A stretch of DNA of 64,000 nt from Tubulanus polymorphus (GCF_964204645.1 NC_134036.1:6924934-6988933), one strand, 5' to 3'. Shown: positions 39,729-49,840, counted from the first letter of the stretch. Notes: generated from the sequence alone by a model not told the origin. A program made the numbers and translations.

Positions 39729-42700
39729 CTTGATCAGCGTTACGACCCGGTGCAGTGAGGGAGGGAGGGAGGCAGTAGGTCGGTCGTCCGTCCGTTCGTC
39801 AGTGTGCCGGCAGAGTTGGTTGTTCGAAAAACGACTAAGTGCTGACCGGGCCTTGATCAGCGTTACGACCCGGTGCAGTGAGGGAGGGAGGGAGGCAGTA
39901 GGTCGGTCGTCCGTCCGTTCGCCAGTGTGCCGCTGGTGGTTGTTCGAAAAACGACTAAGTGCTGACCGGGCCTTGATCAGCGTTACGACCCGGAGCAGTG
40001 AGGGAGGGAGGGAGGCAGTAGGTCGGTCGTCCATCCGTTCGTCAGTGTGCCGGCGGTGGTTGTTCGAAAAACGACTAAGTGCTGACCGGGCCTTGATCAG
40101 CGTTACGACCCGGTGCAGTAAGGGAGGGAGGGAGGCACTAGGACAGTCGTCCGCCCGTTAGTCAGTGTGTCGGCGGTTGTTGTTCGAAAAACGACTAAGT
40201 GCTGACCGGGCCATGAACAGCGTTACGACCCGGCACCGGTCAGGAAGGGAGGGAGGATGGCAGTAGGTCGGTCGTCCGTCCGTTTGTCAGTGTGCCGGCA
40301 GTGATGGTTGTTCGAAAAATGACTAAGGGCTGACCGGGCCTTGATCAGCGTTACGACCCGGCGCTGGTCAAGGGCGGGAGGGAGGGAGGCAGTAGGTCGG
40401 TCGTCCATCCGTTCGTCAGTGTGCCGGCGGTGGTAGTTCGAAAAACGACTAAGTGCTGACCGGGCCTAGATCAGCGTTACGACTCGGTGCAGTGAGGGAG
40501 GGAGAGAGGCAGTAGGTCGGTCGTCCGTCCGGTCGTCAGTGTGCCGGCGGTGGTTGTTCGAAAAACGACTAAGTGCTGACCGGGCCTTGATCAGCGTTAC
40601 GACCCGGTGCAGTGAGGGAGGGAGGGAGGCAGTAGGTCGGTCGTCCATCCGTTCGTCTGTGTGCCGGCGGTGGTAGTTCGAAAAACGACTAAGTGCTGAC
40701 CGGGCCTTGATCAGCATTACGACCCGGTGCAGTGAGGGAGGGAGGGAGGGAGGCAGTAGGTCGGTCGTCCATCCGTTCGTCAGTGTGCCGGCGGTGGTAG
40801 TTCAAAAAACGACTAAGTGCTGACCGGGCCTTGATCAGCGTTACGACGCGGTGCAGTGAGGGAGGGAGGGAGGCAGTAGGTCGGTCGTCCGTCCGTTCGC
40901 CAGTGTGCCGGCGGTGGTTGTTCGAAAAACGACTAAGTGCTGACCGGGCCTTGATCAGCGTTACGACCCGGAGCAGTGAGGGAGGGAGGGAGGCAGTAAG
41001 TCGGCCGTCCGTCCGTTCGCCAGTGTGCCGGCGGTGGTTGTTCGATAAACGACTAAGTGCTGACCGGGCCTTGATCAGCGTTACGACCCGGTGCAGTGAG
41101 GGAGGGAGGGAGGCAGTAGGTCGGTCGTCCGTCCGTTCGTCAGTGTGCCGGCAGAGTTGGTTGTTCGAAAAACGACTAAGTGCTGACCGGGCCTTGATCA
41201 GCGTTACGACCCGGTGCAGTGAGGGAGGGAGGGAGGGAGGCAGTAGGTCGGTCGTCCATCCGTTCGTCAGTGTGCCGGCGGTGGTAGTTAAAAAAAAAGA
41301 ACAAGTGCTGACCGGGCCTTGATCAGCGTTACGACCCGGTGCAGTGAGGGAGGGAGGGAGGGAGGCAGTAGGTCGGTCGTCCATCCGTTCGTCAGTGTGC
41401 CGGCGGTGGTAGTTCAAAAAACGACTAAGTGCTGACCGGGCCTTGATCAGCGTTACGACCCGGTGCAGTGAGGGAGGGAGGGAGGCAGTAGGTCGGTCGT
41501 CCGTCCGTTCGCCAGTGTGCCGCTGGTGGTTGTTCGAAAAACGACTAAGTGCTGACCGGGCCTTGATCAGCGTTACGACCCGGAGCAGTGAGGGAGGGAG
41601 GGAGGCAGTAGGTCGGTCGTCCGTCCGTTCGCCAGTTTACCGCTGGTGGTTGTTCGAAAAACGACTAAGTGCTGACCGGGCCTTGATCAGCGTTACGACC
41701 CGGTGCAGTGAGGGAGGGAGGGAGGCACTAGGACAGTCGTCCGCCCGTTAGTCAGTGTGTCGGCGGTTGTTGTTCGAAAAACGACTAAGTGCTGACCGGG
41801 CCATGAACAGCGTTACGACCCGGCACCGGTCAGGAAGGGAGGGAGGGTGGCAGTAGGTCGGTCGTCCGTTCGTTGGTCAGTGTGCCGGCGGTGGTAGTTC
41901 GAAAAACGACTAAGTGCTGACCGGGCCTTGATCAGCGTTACGACCCGGAGCAGTGTGGGAGGGAGGGGGACAGTAGGTCGGTCGTCCGTCCGTTCGTCAG
42001 TGTGCCGGCAGAGTTGGTTGTTCGAAAAACGACTAATTGCTGACCGGGCCTTGATCAGCGTTAGGACCCGGTGCTGTGAGGGAGGGAGGGAGGCAGTAGG
42101 TCGGTCGTCCATCCGTTCGTCAGTGTGCCGGCGGTGGTAGTTCGAAAAACGACTAAGTGCTGACCGGGCCTAGATCAGCGTTACGACTCGGTGCAGTGAG
42201 GGAGGGAGAGAGGCAGTAGGTCGGTCGTCCGTCCGGTCGTCAGTGTGCCGGCGGTGGTTGTTCGAAAAACGACTAAGTGCTGACCGGGCCTTGATCAGCG
42301 TTACGACCCGGTGCAGTGAGGGAGGGAGGGAGGCAGTAGGTCGGTCGTCCGTCCGTTCGTCAGTGTGCCGGCAGAGTTGGTTGTTCGAAAAACGACTAAG
42401 TGCTGACCGGGCCTTGATCAGCGTTACGACCCGGTGCAGTGAGGGAGGGAGGGAGGCAGTAGGTCGGTCGTCCATCCGTTCGTCAGTGTGCCGGCGGTGG
42501 TAGTTCGAAAAACGACTAAGTGCTGACCGGGCCTAGATCAGCGTTACGACCCGGTGCAGTGAGGGAGGGAGGGAGGGAGGCAGTAGGTCGGTCGTCCATC
42601 CGTTCGTCAGTGTGCCGGCGGTGGTAGTTCAAAAAACGACTAAGTGCTGACCGGGCCTTGATCAGCGTTACGACCCGGAGCAGTGAGGGAGGGAGGGAGG

Positions 42701-44747
42701 CAGTAGGTCGGTCGTCCGTCCGTTCGCCAGTGTGCCGCTGGTGGTTGTTCGAAAAACGACTAAGTGCTGACCGGGCCTTGATCAGCGTTACGACCCGGAG
42801 CAGTGAGGGAGGGAGGGAGGCAGTAGGTCGGTCGTCCGTCCGTTCGCCAGTGTACCGCTGGTGGTTGTTCGAAAAACGACTAAGTGCTGACCGGGCCTTG
42901 ATCAACGTTACGACCCGGCGCTGGTCAAGGGCGGGAGGGAGGGAGGCAGTAGGTCGGTCGTCCGTCCGTCCGGTCGTCAGTGTGCCGGCAGAGTTGGTTG
43001 TTCGAAAAACGACTAAGTGCTGACCGGGCCTTGATCAGCGTTACGACCCGGTGCAGTGAGAGAGGGAGGGAGGGAGGCAGTAGGTCGGTCGTCCATCCGT
43101 TCGTCAGTGTGCCGGCGGTGGTAGTTCGAAAAACGACTAAGTGCTGACCGGGCCTTGATCAGCGTTACGACCCGGTGCAGTGAGGGAGGGAGGGAGGGAG
43201 GCAGTAGGTCGGTCGTCCATCCGTTCGTCAGTGTGCCGGCGGTGGTAGTTCAAAAAACGACTAGGTGCTGACCGGGCCTTGATCAGCGTTACGACCCGGA
43301 GCAGTGTGGGAGGGATGGGGACAGTAGGTCGGTCGTCCGTCCGTTCGTCAGTGTGCCGGCAGAGTTGGTTGTTCGAAAAACAACTAAGTGCTGACCGGGC
43401 CTTGATCAGCGTTACGACCCGGTGCGGTGAGGGAGGGAGGGAGGCACTAGGACAGTCGTCCGCCCGTTAGTCAGTGTGTCGGCGGTTGTTGTTCGAAAAA
43501 CGACTAAGTGCTGACCGGGCCATGAACAGCGTTACGACCCGGCACCGGTCAGGAAGGGAGGGAGGGTGGCAGTAGGTCGGTCGTCCGTTCGTTGGTCAGT
43601 GTGCCGGCGGTGGTAGTTCGAAAAACGACTAAGTGCTGACCGGGCCTTGATCAGCGTTACGACCCGGAGCATTGAGGGAGGGAGGGAGGCAGTAGGTCGG
43701 TCGTCCGTCCGTTTGTCAGTGTGCCGGCAGTGATGGTTGTTCGAAAAATGACTAAGGGCTGACCGGGCCTTGATCAGCGTTACGACCCGGCGCTGGTCAG
43801 GGCGGGAGGGAGGGAGGCAGTAGGTCGGTCGTCCATCCGTTCGTCAGTGTGCCGGCGGTGGTAGTTCGAAAAACGACTAAGTGCTGACCGGGCCTAGATC
43901 AGCGTTACGACTCGGTGCAGTGAGGGAGGGAGAGAGGCAGTAGGTCGGTCGTCCGTCCGGTCGTCAGTGTGCCGGCGGTGGTTGTTCGAAAAACGACTAA
44001 GTGCTGACCGGGCCTTGATCAGCGTTACGACCCGGTGCAGTGAGGGAGGGAGGGAGGCAGTAGGTCGGTCGTCCGTCCGTTCGTCAGTGTGCCGGCAGAG
44101 TTGGTTGTTCGAAAAACGACTAAGTGCTGACCGGGCCTTGATCAGCGTTACGACCCGGTGCAGTGAGAGAGGGAGGGAGGGAGGCAGTAGGTCGGTCGTC
44201 CATCCGTTCGTCAGTGTGCCGGCGGTGGTAGTTCGAAAAACGACTAAGTGCTGACCGGGCCTTGATCAGCGTTACGACCCGGTGCAGTGAGGGAGGGAGG
44301 GAGGGGGGCAGTAGGTCGGTCGTCCATCCGTTCGTCAGTGTGCCGGCGGTGGTAGTTCAAAAAACGACTAAGTGCTGACCGGGCCTTGATCAGCGTTACG
44401 ACCCGGAGCAGTGTGGGAGGGAGGGGGACAGTAGGTCGGTCGTCCGTCCGTTCGTCAGTGTGCCGGCAGAGTTGGTTGTTCGAAAAACAACTAAGTGCTG
44501 ACCGGGCCTTGATCAGCGTTACGACCCGGAGCAGTGAGGGAGGGAGGGAGGCAGTAGGTCGGTCGTCCGTCCGTTCGCCAGTGTGCCGCTGGTGGTTGTT
44601 CGAAAAACGACTAAGTGCTGACCGGGCCTTGATCAACGTTACGACCCGGTGCAGTGAGGGAGGGAGGGAGGCACTAGGACAGTCGTCCGCCCGTTAGTCA
44701 GTGTGTCGGCGGTTGTTGTTCGAAAAACGACTAAGTGCTGACCGGGC

Positions 44748-44947
44748 NNNNNNNNNNNNNNNNNNNNNNNNNNNNNNNNNNNNNNNNNNNNNNNNNNNNN
44801 NNNNNNNNNNNNNNNNNNNNNNNNNNNNNNNNNNNNNNNNNNNNNNNNNNNNNNNNNNNNNNNNNNNNNNNNNNNNNNNNNNNNNNNNNNNNNNNNNNNN
44901 NNNNNNNNNNNNNNNNNNNNNNNNNNNNNNNNNNNNNNNNNNNNNNN
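44748..44947. other. Assembly gap (200 N)
   Basis: There are exactly 200 undetermined bases. The round size suggests a scaffolding placeholder rather than a measured distance, so the satellite array and the Polinton region may not be immediate neighbours. Confidence 0.98.
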
Positions 44948-45138
44948 ATGACATACCTCGGGAATGGAATGAAATTGGGTCCTTGGCTATATTGCTGTAG
45001 CCAAATGGTTGCAACTGAAGGTTCAGGTCGGTAAGGTCATGTAACCGCAGACTTATTTTGTGAATTAACAATAGTAATCATACATTTTATGGGCCAAAAG
45101 TTGTAATTCATGCAGTCTGTATAGGGCCTAGCCGCCTA

Positions 45139-45416
45139 TTACTCACTCATGCTCTTCATTTTATCAGCAAACTTTTTCTTTTTCCTGCCGTGGCCAAAGT
45201 TGAAACCTTTTTTGCGCTTATTATTTGATTCTTCCATCTAAAAATCAAAGAAAACCGTTTGAATTTCAGCCTTTTCTTATACAAAGAGAAATGAAAAGGC
45301 AATAAAAAATGATTGGATTTATTTTTCTTAAATTTACCTTCATCTCATCAAAATCGACGGGCATCTCATCAAAATCGACAGGCATTGTCAACAGATCAAT
45401 GTCATAGAATCATCAG
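45139..45416 (-). CDS. Small two-exon gene: acidic repeat plus lysine-rich tail, 48 aa
   Basis: I do not recognise the family. The upper exon runs from 45416 (after a TTATTTTTCAG acceptor) to 45338 (ATGAAG followed by a GTAAAT donor). Its first usable ATG is at 45385. The second exon is 45237-45139, after a GATTTTTAG acceptor, and ends at TAA. Phase is preserved (0/0) across a 100-bp intron. The product has a tandem acidic motif (PVDFDEM twice) in residues 2-15, then a strongly basic C-terminus (KRKK and GRKKKK). All three frames of the 5' exon contain stops before the ATG, so either that part is 5' UTR with short upstream ORFs, or the gene has suffered a frameshift and this is only the 3' end of a larger one. 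The splice signals are good; expression is unproven. Confidence 0.4.
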
Positions 45417-45699
45417 CTGAAAAATAATAGTCATTGACAAGCTTATATTCACTTGATATACAGAAAAGAACATATCAATTACGATAGGCCACGAGCGCTG
45501 AAATTTTTTTTCAGAATTGCAAATTTTTGAACTCTAAATTCGTCCTGCCTTCACTATTGAAGCAAAAATACCTCATAAATTGGGTATCACTGGACAGCTT
45601 ATCCAATTTTTCAGAGAACTAAAGTCTTAGATTTTGAATAAAAGGCACATTAGGGTCAAAAATACGTACTTTGAAGAGCAAAAATCGGACAAAATTGAT

Positions 45700-45945
45700 C
45701 TGTTGACTTCCGGGTTCTTTGAGCGCGCCGTACTCGGATTTGGTGGAAGTTACGCGAAATCGGCTCTTTAGTTCCCTAGATTTGAATGTTGTCTACAAGT
45801 TGAGACACGTTCGGTTCGAATCCCATAATTAATAGCTGAGCTACCGAAGTTTTCCGGACGCAGCTCCGGCCATATCTTTAAGCATTAGCGAGACGGCCCG
45901 GCCAATCAGCGCACGCCATCGATTTTAAGATATCGATTGTTCCAA
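45700..45945 (+). repeat. Dispersed repeat with tRNA-type B-box, copy 1
   Basis: This segment has the order CCGGGTT, GGTTCGAATCC at 45813-45823 (an exact pol III B-box consensus), AGCATTAGC, a GC-rich CAATCAGCGC stretch and ATATCGAT. The same order, with moderate identity, occurs at 58605-58840. A SINE-like element is possible, but no convincing A-box is visible. A CCAAT-like GGCCAATCAG lies just before the integrase fragment. Confidence 0.4.
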
Positions 45946-45974
45946 TTTCTAAAATTCGTATCTCGCCTACGGTC

Positions 45975-46796
45975 GTGAATCATCGATTCATTTTGGTAAC
46001 GATAGACGTACTAAGTCGTTACGCATGCGCAGAACCGATTAAAAACAAGTTTCCATCATCGGTTATCGAAGGTTTTAAGAAGATTTTCAGAAAAAGGAAG
46101 CCGAAAATATTACAAAGTGACGCGGGTAAGGAGTTTACGGCTAGTGTAACGCAAAGCTATTTCAAAGATGTCGGAATTCATTTTTTCACGACTAACAACG
46201 AAACCAAGTGCGCTATAGTAGAGCGATTTATACGGACTTTAAAGTCAAAATTGTATAAAGTTTTTTCGCATCGAAATTCTTACAAATATCTGGATGTACT
46301 TCAAGACGTAATAACGTCGTACAACAAATCATACCATCGCAGTATTAAAACGCGACCTGCTGATGTCGACATGTTTTCGGAATATAAAGTGTTTAAAACC
46401 TTGTATGGAGACCCCGATGTAAAGAAAAGAAAAAAGCAGAAATTCAAATTCAAAATCGGCGATATCGTCCGTATCAGCGAAACAAAAGGAAAATTCCAAA
46501 AGGGCTATCTACCGTCGTATAGCACAGAATTGTTCAAGGTTGTAAAATGTATTGATCGCGTTCCACAAGTATATCGTATCGCTGATATAGATAATGAGGA
46601 AATAAAAGGTACGTTTTACGAATACGAATTGATTAAATTCAATAAAAGGATCGACCGTAGCTCAGTATTCAAGATTGATAAGATTCTAAAGGCTCGTGGT
46701 AAAGGAAGTCGAAAACAATACTTTGTGAGTTGGTACAACTATCCGGAGAAATTCAACAGCGCGAAATCTACAGGAATTATAAAAAAATCAATCGAT
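45975..46796 (+). pseudogene. Polinton/Maverick retroviral-type integrase with chromodomain, 5'-truncated
   Basis: This encodes the DDE integrase that inserts Polinton/Maverick DNA (rve superfamily, same family as C. elegans F54H12.3). Visible motifs are the first beta strands ending in IDVLSRY, the second catalytic Asp in the SDAG motif (about residue 49), the catalytic Glu in IVERF (about residue 83), and a chromodomain at about residues 232-265 (QYFVSW, YPEKFN). Homology begins only a few residues after the GTG at 45975. The N-terminal zinc-binding part and the segment that should hold the first catalytic Asp are missing, and the open frame upstream is short and unlike the family. No stop separates it from the following minor-capsid frame, so the two are fused in one ORF. 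It is not expected to be active. Confidence 0.85.
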
Positions 46797-47621
46797 ATGA
46801 GCGACTTTTACATATACCTTAAAAGTGGCGCGAACGGTGACATTTATCCCGACAATACGCCGCACAGTTTCAAAGTAAAACTACGAGCACCCGTCTCACT
46901 CGATGGGAGATGGGAGTGCGCTTTGCAACAAGTCAATTTCGTATTTGATTTCTATAACGTTAGCACTGGTAAATTTAAATGCGTGACACCCAAAACTGGC
47001 GAAAAAGAACTAAGAATTCCAGAGGGTCGATATTCGAGCATTGAAAAATTAATCGCGGCGATTCAAGAAAAAATAGACGAGGTTTTTAAAGATAAGATTA
47101 AAATTACATTCAACGAAATAGAACAAAAAGTAAAGATGAGATTTTACGACAACTGCGCGTTGGTTTTTACCGAAGATATTGCCTGGATTTTGGGGTTCAA
47201 AGAACATATACCGATCACGAACGCGTTACTGGATGTAAGGCAAGGGGACAAGGAGCCTGGACCCAAGTTGACCGTCAGAAGAGCTGATTTTGATTCGTAA
47301 GAGTATATAGACGTGAGCGCCTCGCGCTGTGTCGATATCGAAACTGATTATCACAATTTAATGATTTATACCGACATAATAGAACATCAGATGGTCGGTG
47401 GTCAAAGCGCGAATTTGTTAAGAATGGTAGCTTTGAAATCTGGACATGTCGGAAAAATAGTCGGTATCGAATTTACTAAGGCTCAGTATTTTCCTGTACA
47501 GAAGAATAATTTTCAAACGATAGAAATCTTTATAAGGCGTGAATCCGGTAAAATACCTTATTTCCGTAGAGGGAAATTTAACTGCGTTTTACATTTCAAA
47601 CGAAAACATCTACTGTTATAA
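46797..47621 (+). pseudogene. Polinton penton-like minor capsid protein, one in-frame stop
   Basis: The ATG at 46797 follows the integrase directly in frame. The N-terminal half has the conserved YPDNTPHSF and GRWECAL motifs of the Polinton minor capsid (single jelly-roll, penton-base-like) family. The C-terminal half, after an in-frame TAA at 47298-47300, has the conserved YTDIIE, FQTIEI and GKFNCVLHF motifs of the same family. Both halves are in one frame with a single stop between them, so the gene is complete but interrupted. It ends at TAA 47619-47621, overlapping the next ATG by one base. The intact role would be the capsid vertex. The stop could be a fixed nonsense mutation, a sequencing error or an allelic variant. 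Confidence 0.75.
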
Positions 47622-48040
47622 TGAGGACTGTTTGCCAAATAGATCACGCCGCGTGTTGTAAATATTACTCGAGTCAAGGTGGATCAGGGATAGATATATA
47701 CACCTCACACCCCGTACAGGGTGGCCGCGGACTAGGATCCGCGGTGAGTGGTTTGACTCGTAAGGCGATACCGTTTTTGAAGAATATCGCGTCCACAGTT
47801 ACACCTTACGTAATAAAAACAGGCGTCAAGGTTTTCGGTGATTATTTAAGAGGACGGCCGTTAGGGGTCTCTATTAAAAACCGTGCATCGGAGACCGCGA
47901 GCGAAGCTCTGAATTCAACTTTCAACGTTAGAAAGGAACAGGTTTTAAAAGGCAAGAAACGGCGTCGCATCAGCCGCGGACGTTTAGTAGCACGTGGTAG
48001 GAGACACAACGATTCTTTAACAGAAACAGAAGCCTACTAG
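47621..48040 (+). CDS. Polinton small basic virion protein (minor capsid/core-like)
   Basis: This 139-aa protein begins at an ATG that overlaps the upstream stop by one base, a compact viral arrangement. Residues 20-45 are glycine-rich. Residues 48-76 form an amphipathic to hydrophobic segment (PFLKN, TPYVIKTGVKVFG). Residues 110-129 are very basic (KGKKRRR, RGRR). The position between minor and major capsid genes, and the combination of an amphipathic helix with a basic tail, recall adenovirus pVI/pX-like accessory virion proteins of adintoviruses and Polintons. A VQGG-R sequence at residues 32-36 resembles the adenain cleavage consensus, which would fit maturation by the protease encoded at 49373. 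The role is assigned by position and composition, not by a clear family match. Confidence 0.6.
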   Translation: MRTVCQIDHAACCKYYSSQGGSGIDIYTSHPVQGGRGLGSAVSGLTRKAIPFLKNIASTVTPYVIKTGVKVFGDYLRGRPLGVSIKNRASETASEALNSTFNVRKEQVLKGKKRRRISRGRLVARGRRHNDSLTETEAY

Positions 48041-48059
48041 AAAAATTAACTCATTGGAA

Positions 48060-49367
48060 ATGTCGCTGTTAGTGGACCCCGATTCGCCTTTGTGCGCGAG
48101 CAATGAACTGGATTTGTTTACAGTGCCCGGATCAGTGTTTAGCTACAAACACCGCGATTATGTCGCTTACGAATCATCAACTTCAATTAGCGACAACGGG
48201 CCGATAGTATTTAGAATTCCAAAAACTGATAAATACATAGATTTGAATTTAACTTATTTGAAATTGAAATTCCGAGTTGTAAGGGCCGACGGAAATAATC
48301 TCGATGAAGGAAACGCAATTTCTATGATCAACAGTTGCAACAGTTTTTTCAGCGACGTCCAAGTATCGTTTAACGATAAAATAGTAACGCACGACAATGG
48401 ACTTTACCCGCTCAGGTGTGAAATTGAAAATTTAATAAATTATAGCCACGAAACGAAAAACTATTCTTGGTTAAACTGCGACATTTACGCAAAAGATGAA
48501 AGCGGAAAAAAATCTGATTTCGATGTGAAGAAGGAAGGTGTGAATAGCGGATTAATGAAACGACATGATTATGTGACAAACAGCAAGTTAGTGACCGCGT
48601 ACACTAGATTACACGCCGACGTGTTTAGAAAGGACAAAGTGCTATTGAATAACGTTGATATACAAGTGAAACTACTCAGATCAAAAGATAGTTTTGTTTT
48701 GATGTCTGGTGACCAGCACGCGGACTATAGATTGAAAATAGAGAGCGCTCAGCTGCATGTCAGAACGTGTGAATTGGATAGTTCTATTTTAATGGCTCAC
48801 GCTAATACTTTGGGAAAGAAAATGGCGAAATATTTCTTTACACGATCTGAAATGCATACGATTAATATCCCTAAAGGACATAGAACTATTACTAAAGATT
48901 CGTTGTTTTTAGGTGAAATTCCAAGAGCTATAATAGCTTGTTTTGTAGAAGACGAAGCAATGTCTGGTAATTATAGAAAATGCCCTTACAATTTTTTAGA
49001 TTACAATTTAGCAGAAATGTCTGTTACGGTAAATAATGTTCACATCCAAAATAGCCCATTGGTTTTAGATTCCGAGGGGGATGGGGTGGAGGCATATTTC
49101 AACGCTTTACTTTCGAGAGGTATGTTATACAAAAACGAGAATTTCGGTATTAAAAGAGACGAATTTAAAGCGGGAAATTTCATGTGTATTTTCAATATAT
49201 CTCCTGTATTGGGCGACGACCATTTGTCTCTTATTCAACGCGGATCGTTAAAAATTCAGTTACGATTTGATAAAGATTTACCGACCAATGTAAATTTAGT
49301 TTTACTCGCCGTGTTTGACGAAGTTTTGCAAGTCGCTGAAAACAGAGACATTACCATTGATTTTTAA
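48060..49367 (+). CDS. Polinton major capsid protein (F54H12.2 family, hexon-like)
   Basis: This 435-aa protein starts at ATG 48060, two codons after a TTG that also opens the frame, and 19 nt after the previous stop. It belongs to the group annotated in many invertebrates as 'uncharacterized protein F54H12.2-like', the double jelly-roll major capsid protein of Polintons/adintoviruses. Family features visible are the N-terminal LFTVPGS segment, the strand-rich IDLNLTYLKLKF stretch, the NSCNSFFSDVQVSFN region, YPLRCEIENLINYS, and a C-terminal region ending LAVFDEVLQV. The frame is intact, with no stop or frameshift, and the length fits the shorter invertebrate members. It is followed after 5 nt by the protease gene. 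It would form the capsid facets. Of the morphogenetic genes here, this and the protease are the best preserved. Confidence 0.85.
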   Translation: MSLLVDPDSPLCASNELDLFTVPGSVFSYKHRDYVAYESSTSISDNGPIVFRIPKTDKYIDLNLTYLKLKFRVVRADGNNLDEGNAISMINSCNSFFSDVQVSFNDKIVTHDNGLYPLRCEIENLINYSHETKNYSWLNCDIYAKDESGKKSDFDVKKEGVNSGLMKRHDYVTNSKLVTAYTRLHADVFRKDKVLLNNVDIQVKLLRSKDSFVLMSGDQHADYRLKIESAQLHVRTCELDSSILMAHANTLGKKMAKYFFTRSEMHTINIPKGHRTITKDSLFLGEIPRAIIACFVEDEAMSGNYRKCPYNFLDYNLAEMSVTVNNVHIQNSPLVLDSEGDGVEAYFNALLSRGMLYKNENFGIKRDEFKAGNFMCIFNISPVLGDDHLSLIQRGSLKIQLRFDKDLPTNVNLVLLAVFDEVLQVAENRDITIDF

Positions 49368-49372
49368 AAATA

Positions 49373-49840
49373 ATGTTATACACTAATCAGATTATAGAAT
49401 TAATGAAACATGACGAATGTATAAAACCTCGATTTAAAGGTGTTTTTCCGTGTGATATGATGCCGACAGTAAATATTTTGAAACCTTATGGTTTTATTGT
49501 AAATACTGATAATTCGTATGAGCCTGGTACGCATTGGTTAAGCATATTTATAAACGGATCTAAAATCGGATTTTTCTTTGACTCTTTCGGCAAAGCACCG
49601 AATTTTTACGGTGAAATATTAACTGATTATATGCACGAAAATTGTAAGGAATGGTATTATAACTCTGTTCAATATCAAAATGTCATGTCTAGTACTTGTG
49701 GTTATTACGCGATGTTTGTACAAATATTATTATGTCACGGACTGGATATGAATGAAATTGAAAAGTATTTTTCGAATAATAGCAAGGAAAATGATGAGAT
49801 TGTTACAGACTATATTGTAAATTATTTCAATTTGATATAA
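49373..49840 (+). CDS. Polinton adenain-type cysteine protease (PRO)
   Basis: This is a 155-aa maturation protease of the adenovirus endopeptidase family (C5, adenain), which cleaves virion precursor proteins during assembly. The catalytic residues are all present: His54 in GTHWL, Asp70 in FFDSFG, the oxyanion-hole Gln102 and nucleophile Cys109 in SSTCGYY. The 7-residue spacing between Gln and Cys matches adenain. The start is an ATG at 49373, 5 nt after the capsid stop, and the gene ends with TAA directly followed by AATAAA at 49844. The frame is intact. Together with the genes before it, this gives the order integrase, penton, basic protein, hexon, protease. Polymerase B and the packaging ATPase were not found in the window. 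Confidence 0.9.
   Translation: MLYTNQIIELMKHDECIKPRFKGVFPCDMMPTVNILKPYGFIVNTDNSYEPGTHWLSIFINGSKIGFFFDSFGKAPNFYGEILTDYMHENCKEWYYNSVQYQNVMSSTCGYYAMFVQILLCHGLDMNEIEKYFSNNSKENDEIVTDYIVNYFNLI

Larger units (their letters stand above)
1..44747. repeat. Satellite DNA array, 120-bp basic monomer
   Basis: The whole interval is a head-to-tail array. Consecutive monomers at 7518, 7638 and 7758 show an exact 120-bp step, and most length variation comes from 3 to 6 copies of GGGA in the purine-rich part. Each monomer contains, in order, a GGTCGGTCGTCCGTCC stretch, GTGCCGGC, TTCGAAAAACGAC, CTGACCGGGCC, TGATCAGCGTTACGACCCGG and a (GGGA)n tract. Roughly 370 monomers fit, by division. Variation is organised: distinct monomer classes recur and multi-kilobase blocks are copied. 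Nothing in it looks genic. Open frames on both strands arise because 120 is divisible by 3. The right end is an assembly gap, so the true length is unknown. A centromeric or heterochromatic role is possible but not shown. Confidence 0.97.

Noticed and set aside
40689-41417. A 242-codon open frame on the minus strand, and many 60-170-codon frames on both strands in the satellite, all with a 40-residue repeat
   Set aside because: The monomer is 120 bp, a multiple of three, so repeats stay in frame. Frames open equally on both strands and are broken irregularly by length variants. There is no start context, splice pattern or codon bias for coding.
1-44747. CRISPR-like array of regular repeats
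   Set aside because: Units are contiguous with no unique spacers, and the surrounding DNA is eukaryotic.
45813-45823. tRNA gene suggested by GGTTCGAATCC
   Set aside because: No acceptor stem, A-box or cloverleaf could be found around it. The motif is part of a dispersed repeat.
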